Source: Chiayiivirga flava (GTDB lineage: Bacteria; Pseudomonadota; Gammaproteobacteria; Xanthomonadales; Xanthomonadaceae). From it: DNA of 64,000 nt. The notes below the pieces were generated by a model that was not told the DNA's origin, ran no database searches, and was given only the letters and a program-made list of their open reading frames with translations. The stretch spans positions 868,001 through 932,000 of the forward strand of contig NZ_JACHHP010000002.1 of assembly GCF_014202825.1 (NCBI RefSeq). Direction: 5' to 3'. Position 1 is the stretch's first letter, and each line of letters opens with the position of its first letter. Positions 33,220 through 42,887 of this stretch are shown one piece after another. A program made the translations under genes and the position numbers.

Positions 33220-36200
33220 ATGCAGTTCATCACGCACGGCCCTGATATTCCGGATGCGCTCTTGCAAGCGCACGAGGAGGGCCGTGTGGTTTTTTTCTGT
33301 GGCGCGGGTGTTTCATATCCCGCAGGCCTGCCAGATTTCAAGGGGCTAGTGGAGCAAATTTATCAGCTGAACGGCACAGGATTTTCTGATATCGAGCGAG
33401 AGGCGTTTGAGCGCGGGCAGTTCGACGCCACACTTGATCTGCTCGAAAGGCGTTTCCCAGGGCAACGCTTGGCTGTTCGTCGCAAGTTTGCAGAGGCGCT
33501 AAAGCCAAAGCTGCGTCGTAAGGGTGCCACCGATACACATGCGGCTCTGTTGCGCCTGGCGCGCTGCCGGGCGGGTGCGCTGCGCCTGATCACCACCAAC
33601 TTCGACCGCGTCTTTCACGTAGCTGCCAAACGAACCGGCCAAGCGTTTCAAGTCTATGCGGCCCCGATGTTGCCGATTCCAAAGAGCAGCCGCTGGGACG
33701 GGCTGGTCTATCTGCATGGCCTGCTGCCCGAGAAAACAGACGACGCGGCCCTGAACCGGCTGGTGGTCACCAGCGGGGATTTCGGCTTGGCCTACCTGAC
33801 TGAGCGATGGGCGGCGCGCTTCGTGAGCGAGTTGTTCCGTCACTATGTGGTCTGTTTTGTGGGCTACAGCATCAACGACCCGGTATTGCGTTACATGATG
33901 GACGCGCTGGCCGCTGACCGGATGCTGGGTGAAGTTACGCCGCAGGCGTGGGCATTGGGTGATTGCGAGCCGGGGCAAGAGCGCCGGAAAACCATCGAGT
34001 GGGAGGCCAAGGGTGTCGTTCCCATCCTCTACAGCGTAGCGGCTGGCAGCCACGACCACTCGGCGCTGCACCAGACTCTGCACGCCTGGGCCGACACCTA
34101 CCGCGATGGCGTGCAGGGAAAAGAAGCCATCGTGGTCAAACATGCCCTGACCCGACCACAAGACAGCACGCAGCAGGACGACTTCGTCGGCCGGATGCTG
34201 TGGGCCTTGTCGGATAAATCGGGGTTGCCAGCAAAACGCTTTGCAGATGCCAATCCAGTCCCACCGCTGGACTGGCTGCTGGACGCATTCTCGGAGGAGC
34301 GTTTTCAGTACTGTGATCTGCCGCGCTTTCGCGTTCCCCCTCACGAAGAAGAAGACGCCAAGCTGCGCTTCAGCCTGATTAGCCGCCCCGCGCCCTATGA
34401 CCGCGCGCCGCCGATGCTGCTGGTTTCTGGGGGCATCACCGGCAGCCAGTGGGATGACGTGATGTTCCATCTGGCCCGCTGGCTGGCGCGCCACCTGGAC
34501 GATCCGAGGCTGGTCATCTGGATCGCGCAGCACGGCGGCTTGTTGCACGATCGTTGGCCGTGGCTGATCGAGCACGAACTGGATCGCCTGGCTTCACTGG
34601 AGCGAGACGGCAAGGCTGCCGAGCTGAATGAAATCCGCTCGCAGGCTCCCAAGGCCATTCCAAGCCCGCTGATGCGCGTCTTGTGGCGGCTACTGCTCAG
34701 CGGACGGGTGAAATCCCCGTGGCGCGATCCGGATCTGTATCGCTGGCACGGTCGTCTTAAACGTGAGGGCTTGACCACAATACTTCGCCTGGAGTTGCGC
34801 GAGTTGCTCGCGCCCAAGGTGGCTTTGAAGAAACCGTTTCGCTGGGGCGACGATGAAGCGAGCACGGACGAGCCCCAGCGGATCAAGCAATTGGTGGACT
34901 GGGAGCTGGTGCTGGACGCCGATCACGTGCATTCGACCCTGCGTGATCTTACTGATGATCCATGGAAGTCTGCTTTGCCGCACCTGCTGGAAGATTTCCA
35001 GCAACTGCTGCGCGACGCACTGGACCTGCTGCGCGAGTTAGGCGAGGCCGACGAACGTAGCGACCGCTCGCATTGGGATCTGCCATCCATTACGCCGCAC
35101 TGGCAGAACCGAGGTTTCCGCGACTGGGTGAGCCTGATCGAATTGGTGCGCGACGCCTGGTTGGCTGTTCGCGCGAATGGCAGCGCACAAGCCACACGCG
35201 TCGCCCAGGGTTGGTTCGAATTGCCATACCCTTCCTTCAAACGCTTGGCCCTGTTTGCCGCGAGCCACGACGATTGCATCCCGCCCGAACAGTGGGTGGA
35301 TTGGTTGCTAGCGGACGGTGCGAGGTGGCTGTGGTCTACCGATACCAGACGGGAGGTGTTCAGGCTCCTCGTTCTGCAGGGGCACCATCTGGGAGGGGCT
35401 GCACAGGAGCATCTGGAAGCAGCCATCTTGGCGGGACCTCCGCGCGAGATGTACCGGGACGATTTGGAGGTAGATCGCTGGCAAGGACTGGTGGACCGTG
35501 CTGTCTGGCTGCATCTGGCCAAACTCAATAAATCTGGCCTCGTTTTGGGTGCGCCTGCGGCGGCACGCTTGGCGGAAATATCCACTGCCTATCCACAATG
35601 GCAGTTGGCGAGCAATGAGCGTGACGAGTTCTCGCACTGGATGAGCGGCACCGGTGACCCGGGCTTCGAGGACAGCCGAGATGTCGACATTGCGCCCCGC
35701 AAGCGAAGGGAACTGGTGCAATGGCTCAAAAAGCCGATGCCAGAACGGCGGCCCTTCCACGAAGACACTTGGCGTGAGGTTTGTCATTCGCGCTTTTTTC
35801 ACAGTTTTTTTGCCCTCTGCGATCTCGCGCAGAATAACGTGTGGCCCGTCGGTCGATGGCGCGAAGCTCTGCAGGCCTGGGCTGAAGAAGGCATGGTGCT
35901 GCGCTCATGGCGATACGCCGCACCACTTGTGCAGACACTGCCCGATGCCGTAATTCAGCAGATCGACCACGCTGTCACGTGGTGGATGGAGACAGCCTCG
36001 AAGTCCATTAGCCGGCACGAGGGCATCCTCGTGAACCTGTGCCGCCGTGTGCTGGCGCTGCCGATGGCAGCCGGCTCAGGTTTCCGCCGTGTCCGACACG
36101 GAGTCGAGACCTATGACCCTGTCGGCTCGGCGATCAACCATCCCATCGGGCATGTCACGCAGGCACTGATCAACCTGTGGTTCAAGCAGGATCCGAACGA

Positions 36201-37047
36201 CAACGACCTGCTTCCAGCAGACCTCAAGTCGATCTTTACCGCACTGTGCGATGTGCAGATAGAGCGCTTCCGCCACAGCCGAGTGTTGCTGGGTTCGCGA
36301 CTGATCGCATTTTTCCGCGTAGATCGCCTTTGGACCAAACAGCACCTTTTGCCCTTGTTCGATTGGAGCAATTCCCTCGAAGCGAAAGCGGTGTGGGAAG
36401 GCTTTCTCTGGTCGCCGCGCCTGTACCAGCCATTGCTGACAGCCTTCAAGTCGCAGTTCCTGGATAGTGCGAATCACTATGCCGATCTTGGCGAGCATCG
36501 CCAGCAATTTGCCACTTTCCTTACCTACGCAGCGTTGGGCCCGACCGAGGGATACACCGTAGAGGAATTCCGATCTGCGATTGGCGCGCTTCCGCAAGAG
36601 GGCCTAGAGGAGTCCGCGCAAACTCTTTCGCAGGCGCTTGAAGGTGCGGCCGATCAGTGTGAGGACTATTGGAAGAACCGTGTTCAACCGTTTTGGCAAA
36701 GAATCTGGCCGAAGTCCCGCGAGCTGGCCACCCCGCGTATCGCCGAGTCCTTGGCTCGGCTAGTTATCGCTGCCCGAGGCGAATTTCCGACGGCCTTGGT
36801 TGCGGTGCAGGACTGGCTGCAGCCGATCGATCATCCGCACTATGTCGTGCATCTGTTGTGCGAGTCGGGTTTGTGCAGACGTTTCCCTGCTGAGGCATTA
36901 CTGCTGCTAAATGCCGTGATTGACGACGGACAGTGGGCACCGCAGGAGTTGGCTCAATGCCTCGACGAAATTGTGCATGCCGCGCCACAACTTGCGCAGA
37001 ATGCCCATTACCTGCGGCTCCGCGAATACGCGCGACGGCGCGGGTAA
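33220..37047 (+). CDS. Anti-phage defence-associated sirtuin, Dsr1-like (SIR2 domain, 1275 aa)
   Basis: A very large cytoplasmic protein whose N-terminal ~290 residues are a SIR2-type NAD-binding domain: FFCGAGVSYPAGLPDFKGL (GAGVS 28-32), ITTNFDRVF with Asn127, LVYLHGLL with His166, and VVCFVGYSINDPVLRYMMDAL. These are the residues needed for NAD hydrolysis in defence sirtuins. About 980 mostly helical residues follow with no clear Walker A motif; around residue 412 a SGGITGSQW segment sits where a degenerate nucleotide loop could be. Layout and length fit the DSR1 branch, which on phage sensing depletes NAD and aborts infection. The ATG at 33220 follows AGGAG. Moderately lower GC than flanking genes. 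Confidence 0.83.
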   Translation: MQFITHGPDIPDALLQAHEEGRVVFFCGAGVSYPAGLPDFKGLVEQIYQLNGTGFSDIEREAFERGQFDATLDLLERRFPGQRLAVRRKFAEALKPKLRRKGATDTHAALLRLARCRAGALRLITTNFDRVFHVAAKRTGQAFQVYAAPMLPIPKSSRWDGLVYLHGLLPEKTDDAALNRLVVTSGDFGLAYLTERWAARFVSELFRHYVVCFVGYSINDPVLRYMMDALAADRMLGEVTPQAWALGDCEPGQERRKTIEWEAKGVVPILYSVAAGSHDHSALHQTLHAWADTYRDGVQGKEAIVVKHALTRPQDSTQQDDFVGRMLWALSDKSGLPAKRFADANPVPPLDWLLDAFSEERFQYCDLPRFRVPPHEEEDAKLRFSLISRPAPYDRAPPMLLVSGGITGSQWDDVMFHLARWLARHLDDPRLVIWIAQHGGLLHDRWPWLIEHELDRLASLERDGKAAELNEIRSQAPKAIPSPLMRVLWRLLLSGRVKSPWRDPDLYRWHGRLKREGLTTILRLELRELLAPKVALKKPFRWGDDEASTDEPQRIKQLVDWELVLDADHVHSTLRDLTDDPWKSALPHLLEDFQQLLRDALDLLRELGEADERSDRSHWDLPSITPHWQNRGFRDWVSLIELVRDAWLAVRANGSAQATRVAQGWFELPYPSFKRLALFAASHDDCIPPEQWVDWLLADGARWLWSTDTRREVFRLLVLQGHHLGGAAQEHLEAAILAGPPREMYRDDLEVDRWQGLVDRAVWLHLAKLNKSGLVLGAPAAARLAEISTAYPQWQLASNERDEFSHWMSGTGDPGFEDSRDVDIAPRKRRELVQWLKKPMPERRPFHEDTWREVCHSRFFHSFFALCDLAQNNVWPVGRWREALQAWAEEGMVLRSWRYAAPLVQTLPDAVIQQIDHAVTWWMETASKSISRHEGILVNLCRRVLALPMAAGSGFRRVRHGVETYDPVGSAINHPIGHVTQALINLWFKQDPNDNDLLPADLKSIFTALCDVQIERFRHSRVLLGSRLIAFFRVDRLWTKQHLLPLFDWSNSLEAKAVWEGFLWSPRLYQPLLTAFKSQFLDSANHYADLGEHRQQFATFLTYAALGPTEGYTVEEFRSAIGALPQEGLEESAQTLSQALEGAADQCEDYWKNRVQPFWQRIWPKSRELATPRIAESLARLVIAARGEFPTALVAVQDWLQPIDHPHYVVHLLCESGLCRRFPAEALLLLNAVIDDGQWAPQELAQCLDEIVHAAPQLAQNAHYLRLREYARRRG

Positions 37048-37488
37048 GGAAAACGGGAGGAAACGAGTCCAAGACCAAGGCTACAATTTCGCCGTCGGAT
37101 TCAATAGGCAACAACTTGCCTGTCGGCGCTCGTCGGCGAGTTAGCCCGTTCCCTGCTGACCGCTCTCCCTGGTGTTGTCGTCGGCGCGAGATTAGAAAAA
37201 CGGTCTCAGAGTGACTTACAGGTATTTGAATTGCCCGGCGAGCCATTTTGGCATCAATTCGGGAACTGGGGCCAGCGCAAGTTTTTACGGCACCGGCTCG
37301 GAACTGCGCTCTGACTCAGGTTGCCACTGACCCCGGGCTGCCAACGTGTCGTGCACGGATCAGCGTCAGTTAAATGCCGGCATCCGGGCAATGTCGCAAA
37401 AAGCCCACGAAGCCAACCGGTAGACTCCAATGATTTTGAGCTTGAACGCACAACGCCGAGAAACCTCCCCCGGCTCGAAGGTGACTCC
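37048..37488. other. Right edge of the accessory segment, no gene seen
   Basis: 441 bases between the SIR2 gene and the amidohydrolase. Base composition is mixed and falls between island and chromosome. A small inverted repeat AGGCAA-CAAC-TTGCCT at 37106-37121 could be a weak terminator of the SIR2 gene. No coding frame with family similarity, tRNA or integrase was recognised. Confidence 0.45.
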
Positions 37489-38514
37489 ATGAAGTCCATC
37501 CACCTCGCGCTGTTGATGGCGCTCCTTGCAGCGCCGGTTGTTGCGCGCGAGCGGCTCCCGGTCATCGACATGCACCTCCACGCCTATGCGATGGACGAGT
37601 TTCCGCCGGGCGTGCCCGCCTGTCCGGGCGACCAGCACGTGCTGGTTCCGACGATCGATCCTCGCGCCGAGGTCGACTTCGGCAGTTTCGCCACCTGCAA
37701 GCGGCCGATCTTCGCCGCAAAGGACGACGCCGATCTGCGCGACCGTTCGCTGGCCGCGCTGCGCAAGCACAACGTGCGGCGCGCGGTGACCTCGGGTCCG
37801 GTCGAACGGGTCGACGACTGGCGAAAGGCCGAGGGCGGACACCGACTGATCCCGGGCGTCGAGTTCGGAACCCGACAGGACAGGAGCATCGCCGAACTTC
37901 GCAAGCTGCATGCGGAAGGCAAGCTGGCGGTGCTCGGCGAGGGTTACATGCAGTACCGCGGCCACCGTCCCGACGACTCGCGCTACGAACCCTATTTTGC
38001 CCTGGCCGAGGAGCTCGACATTCCGGTGGCGGTGCATCTGGGCGAAGGCCCGCCCGCGGCCGCGCGCATCCCGGGCTACGAGACCTACCGCGCCAGCCTG
38101 GGCTCGCCGTTCCTGCTCGAAGACGTGCTGCGCAAGCATCCGCGCCTGCGCATCTACGTGATGCACTACGGCTCGCCAATGGTCGACGAGATGATCGCGA
38201 TGATGTTCACGCATCCCAACCTGTACGTGGACGTGGCGTGCAACGCCGGCAGCTTTCCGCGGGCGCAGTTCCACGCCGCACTGCGACGCATGGTCGACGC
38301 CGGCCTGGTCAAGCGGATCCTGTTCGGATCGGATCAGATGTACTGGCCGGATTTCATCGGCGAGAGCATCGAGGCGATCGACACCGCGACCTTCCTGTCT
38401 GCCGCAGACAAGCGCGACATCCTCTACAACAACGCGGCGCGGTTCCTGCGCTTGAGCGAGGCGGACATCGCCAGGGACCACGACCGGAAGCCGGCGAAAC
38501 CCGCGTCGGACTGA
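37489..38514 (+). CDS. Exported amidohydrolase (TIM-barrel metal-dependent hydrolase, amidohydrolase_2 type)
   Basis: A 341-aa protein with an N-terminal signal peptide (MKSIHLALLMALLAAPVVA-RER). Metal-binding residues are visible at the start of the barrel (VIDMHLHAYAMDE, HxH), in IPVAVHLGEG (His), in YVMHYGSPMVDEM (His) and in ILFGSDQMYWPDF (Asp). This is the pattern of amidohydrolase_2 enzymes, which hydrolyse or decarboxylate diverse small substrates; the substrate is unknown. GAAGGTGA lies upstream of the ATG at 37489. Export is uncommon for the family but seen in related bacteria. High GC marks it as chromosomal background. Confidence 0.85.
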   Translation: MKSIHLALLMALLAAPVVARERLPVIDMHLHAYAMDEFPPGVPACPGDQHVLVPTIDPRAEVDFGSFATCKRPIFAAKDDADLRDRSLAALRKHNVRRAVTSGPVERVDDWRKAEGGHRLIPGVEFGTRQDRSIAELRKLHAEGKLAVLGEGYMQYRGHRPDDSRYEPYFALAEELDIPVAVHLGEGPPAAARIPGYETYRASLGSPFLLEDVLRKHPRLRIYVMHYGSPMVDEMIAMMFTHPNLYVDVACNAGSFPRAQFHAALRRMVDAGLVKRILFGSDQMYWPDFIGESIEAIDTATFLSAADKRDILYNNAARFLRLSEADIARDHDRKPAKPASD

Positions 38515-38592
38515 TGTTGCGCAGCGAGGCCGCAAACGGGGTCCACGTTTCCGGGGACAGCTGCTGGTGGTGCGTGCAGTGCATGTGCGGTG

Positions 38593-38617
38593 GCGCGCCA
38601 TCGCAGTGATGGCGCGC
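38593..38617. terminator. Bidirectional hairpin between convergent genes
   Basis: GCGCGCCATC / GATGGCGCGC, a 10-bp perfect stem with a 5-base loop, in the 125-base gap between the convergent amidohydrolase and peptide transporter genes. There is no T-run. Confidence 0.5.
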
Positions 38618-38639
38618 ACGCCGTGCAGTCACGAAACCG

Positions 38640-40205
38640 CTACATCTCCACCGCTCGGTAGTTGTCTACCTCGCGATAGCGTCTCGCATACAAGCCGAAC
38701 GCCAGCGCCGCCACCAGCGCGAACGCCGCGAAGAAGAACATCTGGAAGGCCGCGGTACTGAGACCGGTGGTCGCGATCGATCCGGTCACCGCATCGTTGC
38801 GCACCGCGGCGTTCGCCAGCAGCACCCACAGGTTGCCGATGGTAGTGGTGAGGTTCCAGAAGCTCATGATCACGCCCTTCATCGCCTGCGGCGCCTGGCT
38901 GTAGGCGAATTCGAGGCCGGTGGCCGAGACCAGCACTTCGCCGAACGTCAGCAGCGCGTACGGCAGCACCTGCCAGACGATCGACATCGCGTTGCCCGTA
39001 TCCATCGCCACCTGGATGCCGCCGACGACGATCCACGCGAGTGCGCTGAAGACGATGCCGACGGTCATGCGGCGCAATGCCGTCGGTTCGTACCCCATGC
39101 GGCGCAGCATCGGATACAGCACGAGGTTGTTGAACGGGATCAGGATCATGACGAGCGCCGGGTTCAGCGCCTGCATCTGCGAGGCGACGAACCAGTCCGG
39201 CTTGGTCATTTGCGTGCCCTGGATCACCCACGTGGACGCTTTCTGGTCGAACAGCGACCAGAACGGCGTGGTGAGCGCGAAGATCACGAGGATGCGCAAC
39301 ACGCTGCGCGCGCCTTCCACCGCGGTGTCCGGATGCACGCCGCGCGCGCGATCGAGCTGCAGGTAGGCACCGCCGCCGACGCCGAGCAGCACCATCACCA
39401 GCGCGATGCACGCGCTGATGACGAAACCCATCGACGGGATCAGTGCAAACGACGCCACCGCCAGCACGATGCCCGCGATCGCGATCCACAGGCCCATGCG
39501 ACCCTCGCCCGGGCGCTGCGCAAGCAGCGCGGTGCGCACCACGGCGGAAAACGAATTCGGGTCCGCCACGGTGGCCGGGGGCACCAGCACATAGTTCCTG
39601 CGTCCGAGCCAGAACACCAGCGTGGCGATGAACATCAGGATGCCCGGAATGCCGAACGCCACCGACGGGCCGTAGTTCTTGAGGAACAGCGGCATCAGCA
39701 GCGACGCAAACAGCGAGCCGAAGTTGATGATCCAGTAGAACGCGTCGAACACGATCTTCGCCAGATGCTTGTTCGCCTGCGTGAACTGATCGCCCATGAA
39801 CGACGCGACCAGCGGCTTGATGCCGCCGGCGCCGAAGGCGATGAGGCCGAGGCCCGTGAAGAAGCCTGCGCGGTTGTCCTCGAACATCGCAAGGCAGGCG
39901 TGCCCGGCGCAGTAGACGAGGCTGAACCAGAGGATGGTGTTGTACTTGCCGAAGAACCGATCCGCGACGTAGCCGCCGATGAGGGGAAAGAAATACACGC
40001 CGATCATGAAGCTGTGCATCAGGTCCTTGGCGGCGAGCTCGCGTTCGGTGCCGTCGAGGATGTACGAGAGCAGCGTGGACGTGATGAGGAACTGCACCAG
40101 GATGTTGCGCATGCCGTAGAAGCTGAAACGCTCGCAGGCCTCGTTGCCGATGATGAAACCGATCTGGCGCGGCATGCGCTCGGCGGCGGGTTTGGCTTGC
40201 GGCAT
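38640..40205 (-). CDS. Proton-dependent oligopeptide transporter (POT/PTR2 family)
   Basis: A 521-aa major-facilitator-type di/tripeptide transporter with about twelve to fourteen membrane helices. Signature features: the helix-1 motif ACERFSFYGMRNIL (ExxERFxYYG type, proton coupling), the PTR2 signature GAGGIKPLVASFMGDQF, FYWIINFGSLFASLLMPLF, and the C-terminal SAPQAMKG-type segment (YSQAPQAMKGVIMSFWNLT). Length and start (MPQAKPAAERMPRQIGFIIGNE) are typical. It is on the same strand as creBC upstream but separated from creC by 334 bases holding a palindromic repeat pair, so co-transcription is unlikely. Confidence 0.93.
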   Translation of the reverse strand: MPQAKPAAERMPRQIGFIIGNEACERFSFYGMRNILVQFLITSTLLSYILDGTERELAAKDLMHSFMIGVYFFPLIGGYVADRFFGKYNTILWFSLVYCAGHACLAMFEDNRAGFFTGLGLIAFGAGGIKPLVASFMGDQFTQANKHLAKIVFDAFYWIINFGSLFASLLMPLFLKNYGPSVAFGIPGILMFIATLVFWLGRRNYVLVPPATVADPNSFSAVVRTALLAQRPGEGRMGLWIAIAGIVLAVASFALIPSMGFVISACIALVMVLLGVGGGAYLQLDRARGVHPDTAVEGARSVLRILVIFALTTPFWSLFDQKASTWVIQGTQMTKPDWFVASQMQALNPALVMILIPFNNLVLYPMLRRMGYEPTALRRMTVGIVFSALAWIVVGGIQVAMDTGNAMSIVWQVLPYALLTFGEVLVSATGLEFAYSQAPQAMKGVIMSFWNLTTTIGNLWVLLANAAVRNDAVTGSIATTGLSTAAFQMFFFAAFALVAALAFGLYARRYREVDNYRAVEM

Positions 40206-40405
40206 GGGAATCCTGAACGCGGGGCGAATGAATTCCCGATTCTATGTGCTGTGGGCGGACGATGCAGCCCGCGGCTTGCACGTGGTCGTGCGCGTGCAAC
40301 GGTGTGGCGTGCGGCGGGCTCGCTTTGGCGCAGCGTGTGGTGGCACCGGTGTGGGCGTGTTTCTTCCTCGACTGCGCGATGCCGCCCGGGAGCGCGACCA
40401 CCTCC

Positions 40406-40508
40406 GTCGTCCCGGCGAACGCCGGGACCCAGCGGCGCTGCTCCTTGTTTTCCGATTGGTTCCGAAGCTTGAAAAACGTCACTGGGTCCCGGCTTTCGCC
40501 GGGACGAC
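40406..40508. repeat. Family A inverted palindromic repeat pair
   Basis: Arms at 40406-40436 and 40478-40508, inverted, with about 41 bases between. It sits in the 334-base gap 40206-40539 between creC and the peptide transporter; the rest of that gap shows no gene and ends 31 bases from the creC stop. Confidence 0.85.
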
Positions 40509-40539
40509 GGGGGGTGGGGTTGGGCGCCAGGCAGGCGCA

Positions 40540-41997
40540 CTACGACCGCAGCGGGACCCTTAGCGTGGCAACGGCGCCACTGACACCGTCGGCGCGGTTG
40601 TCGAGCGTTACGCCGCCATGATGCAGTTCCGCAATCTCCCGCACGAAGCACAGACCAAGCCCGCTGCTGCGCGGCCCGTCCGTGCGTCGCGGCAGCGAGT
40701 AGAAGCGCTCGAACACGCGCTCGCGCGCGTACTCGGGAATACCGTGGCCGGTGTCGACCACCCGGAATATCGTCGACACCTCGGCCTGCTCCAGCTCAAG
40801 CGTCACCAGCGCGCCGGCGGGACTGAAATCCAGCGCGTTGTCTAGCAGGTTGGTCAGCGCCTGCCGCAGCAGGAAGGCGTCGCCGCGCAGCGGCGGGCGC
40901 GTTGCTGCGGAGCCGTCGCGTGGCAGCGGGACGAGCTCGATGCGTTTTCCCTCGTGCGCAAGACGCGGCTCGAACGTCGCGATCACGTCGGGCACCAGCG
41001 CCAGCGCGTCGATGTCCTCGACACGCGCCAGCGCCGGGCGCTGTTCCAGCTCCGCGAGCGCCAGCAGCTGGTCGATCAGGGCCGTCAGCCGTGCCGCCTG
41101 GGTGCGGATGTTGCCGGTGAAGCGCGCGCGTGCGTCCGGCGGCATGCCGAGGTCGTCGAGCAATTCCGCCGCGCCGCGGATGGCCGCCAGCGGGCTTTTC
41201 ATTTCGTGCGTGAGCGTGTGCACGTAGCGTTCGGCGTAGTCGCGGCCGTCGAGCTGCGCGCGCATGCGTTCGAGCGCGCGCGAGAGTTCGCCGATCTCGC
41301 CGGCGCCGCCCGGTGCCGCCACGCGCTGTCCGTCCGCGACTGCACGCGCATACGCCGTGAGCCGCGCGAGCGCGCGCGACAGCCAGCCGGTGATGGCGAG
41401 TCCGATCACGAACGCGCCGCCCATCAGCACCAGGCCCCAGCGCCGCACCGTCGCCTCGCTGCGCGCGATGAAGGGCTGCATCGCGGCGTTGGGCTTGGCG
41501 ACGGTGAGCGCGCCGACGATGCGTTCGCCGTCCTTGATCGGCGCGGCGACGTACATCACGGTGGAGGCTTCGTCGGCCGGATCGCTGCGGCTCGAGCGCG
41601 CGCCGTAGCGTCCGCGCAGCGTGAGGAACACGTCGTTCCAGCGCGAGTAGTCTGCGCCGACGTCGCGTCCGCTCGAGTCGAACACGACGATACCTTTTGC
41701 GTCGGTGATGTAGACGCGGTAGTCGATGCTGCGCTTGCGTTGCTGCCAGATCTCGGCGTCGACGCGTCCGGCACCGATCGCGCGCAGATCGCGCGCGAAG
41801 TCGCCGTCGGCGATGCGGCCGGCGAGAAAATCCGCGGTGGCCAGCCGCGCCAGCACGTGCGCGGTGTCGACCAGGGTGTCCTCCATCGCTTGCCGCACGC
41901 CGGGCTTTACCTCCTGCACGAACACGCGCGTCACCAGCAGCGCGGCGAGGCCGACGATGAGGAAGTAGCCGAGCAGCACGCGCAGGCCGATGTTCAT
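40540..41997 (-). CDS. creC: Sensor histidine kinase CreC
   Basis: A 485-aa membrane sensor kinase. TM1 (about 7-23) and TM2 (about 187-206) enclose a periplasmic sensor domain (IDYRVYITDAKGIVVFDSSGRDVG, SRWNDVFLTLRGRYGARSSRSD), which is diagnostic of CreC. HAMP-like residues follow, then the phospho-acceptor box YVHTLTHEMKSPLAAIRGAA with His264, the N box LTNLLDNALDFSP and the G boxes DTGHGIPE and SSGLGLCFV. It starts 13 bases after the creB stop, so creBC is an operon. It phosphorylates CreB in response to envelope or metabolic signals; creD is the expected target. Confidence 0.95.
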   Translation of the reverse strand: MNIGLRVLLGYFLIVGLAALLVTRVFVQEVKPGVRQAMEDTLVDTAHVLARLATADFLAGRIADGDFARDLRAIGAGRVDAEIWQQRKRSIDYRVYITDAKGIVVFDSSGRDVGADYSRWNDVFLTLRGRYGARSSRSDPADEASTVMYVAAPIKDGERIVGALTVAKPNAAMQPFIARSEATVRRWGLVLMGGAFVIGLAITGWLSRALARLTAYARAVADGQRVAAPGGAGEIGELSRALERMRAQLDGRDYAERYVHTLTHEMKSPLAAIRGAAELLDDLGMPPDARARFTGNIRTQAARLTALIDQLLALAELEQRPALARVEDIDALALVPDVIATFEPRLAHEGKRIELVPLPRDGSAATRPPLRGDAFLLRQALTNLLDNALDFSPAGALVTLELEQAEVSTIFRVVDTGHGIPEYARERVFERFYSLPRRTDGPRSSGLGLCFVREIAELHHGGVTLDNRADGVSGAVATLRVPLRS

Positions 41998-42010
41998 GCG
42001 TGCGCCCGCG

Positions 42011-42691
42011 TCAGGCGTCGAGCGTCAGCGAGTAGCCGAGGCCGCGGTGGGTGCGGATCGGGTCGAGGTCGTCGCGCACGGCGCGCAGTTTGGCGCGCAG
42101 GGTCTTGATGTGGGCGTCGACGGTGCGGTCGGTGGTGTCGGGCGCGTCGCGCCACACGTCGTCCATCAGCCGCTCGCGCGAGAGCACGGCGCCGGGGCGG
42201 GCGAGCAGGGCGGCCAGCAGCAGGTATTCGTAGCGCGTGAGCGCGAGCGGCGTGCCGGCGTAGCGGACGGCGAGGCCGGCGCGGTCGTGCTGGAAGGGAC
42301 CGATGTGCGCGGACTGCGACGCGGGCTCGGGTGCGACGCGGCGCAGGATCGCGCGCACGCGCGCCACGAGTTCGCGCGGCGAAAACGGTTTGACCACGTA
42401 GTCGTCGGCGCCGATCTCCAGTCCCACCACGCGATCGATCTCGCCGCCGCGGGCAGTAAGGAACAGAATCGGCAGCGAAGCGAAGCGGCGCACCTCGCGG
42501 CACAGTTCGAAGCCGGTCATGTCGGGCAGGCCGACGTCGAACACGGCCACGTCGAAGGCATCGGCGCGCAGCTTCGCCAGCGCGGTGGCGCCGAGCGTGA
42601 CGTGGTCGGCCGCGATGCCGTCGGCGGCCATGGCGTAGAGCACGGTGTCGGCGATGGCGAGTTCGTCTTCGACGAGGAGCAGGCGGGGCAT
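42011..42691 (-). CDS. creB: Response regulator CreB
   Basis: A 226-aa OmpR-family regulator. Receiver domain (1-115): acidic pocket EDE, phospho-acceptor Asp52 in VAVFDVGLPDMTGFELC, Thr79 and Lys101 in DDYVVKPFSPRELVARV. The winged-helix DNA-binding domain (about 130-226) contains LALTRYEYLLLAALLARPG, TVDAHIKTLRAKLR and THRGLGYSL. The ATG at 42691 gives the standard MPRLLLVEDE start, without a strong ribosome-binding site. Divergent from the esterase-like gene across 196 bases. Partner of CreC immediately downstream. Confidence 0.94.
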   Translation of the reverse strand: MPRLLLVEDELAIADTVLYAMAADGIAADHVTLGATALAKLRADAFDVAVFDVGLPDMTGFELCREVRRFASLPILFLTARGGEIDRVVGLEIGADDYVVKPFSPRELVARVRAILRRVAPEPASQSAHIGPFQHDRAGLAVRYAGTPLALTRYEYLLLAALLARPGAVLSRERLMDDVWRDAPDTTDRTVDAHIKTLRAKLRAVRDDLDPIRTHRGLGYSLTLDA

Positions 42692-42887
42692 GGGGCGGGG
42701 GTTGTGCTGCCGGGCAGGTGGCACGAGGATAGAGGAAGGTTCGGGCGGCCGCGGGGCGGCGCATGCCATGCGTGTGGCGGTCGGGCGGCAGCGCCCGCCG
42801 GCAACGCGGTTTTGCCTGAGGCTGCGTGCAGGGCGATCATGTGGTCGACGTGCCGAGGTTTCGGTGTCGAGGGAAAGGATCGCCGCG

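Noticed and set aside
34420-34520. Walker A motif in the middle of the SIR2 protein (SGGITGSQW), suggesting an NTPase of the Avs type
   Set aside because: The conserved Lys-Ser/Thr of a P-loop is missing and no Walker B pairing is evident.
37048-37488. A degraded gene after the SIR2 gene
   Set aside because: Short frames here give no motif and are interrupted on all strands. Composition alone does not support a pseudogene call.
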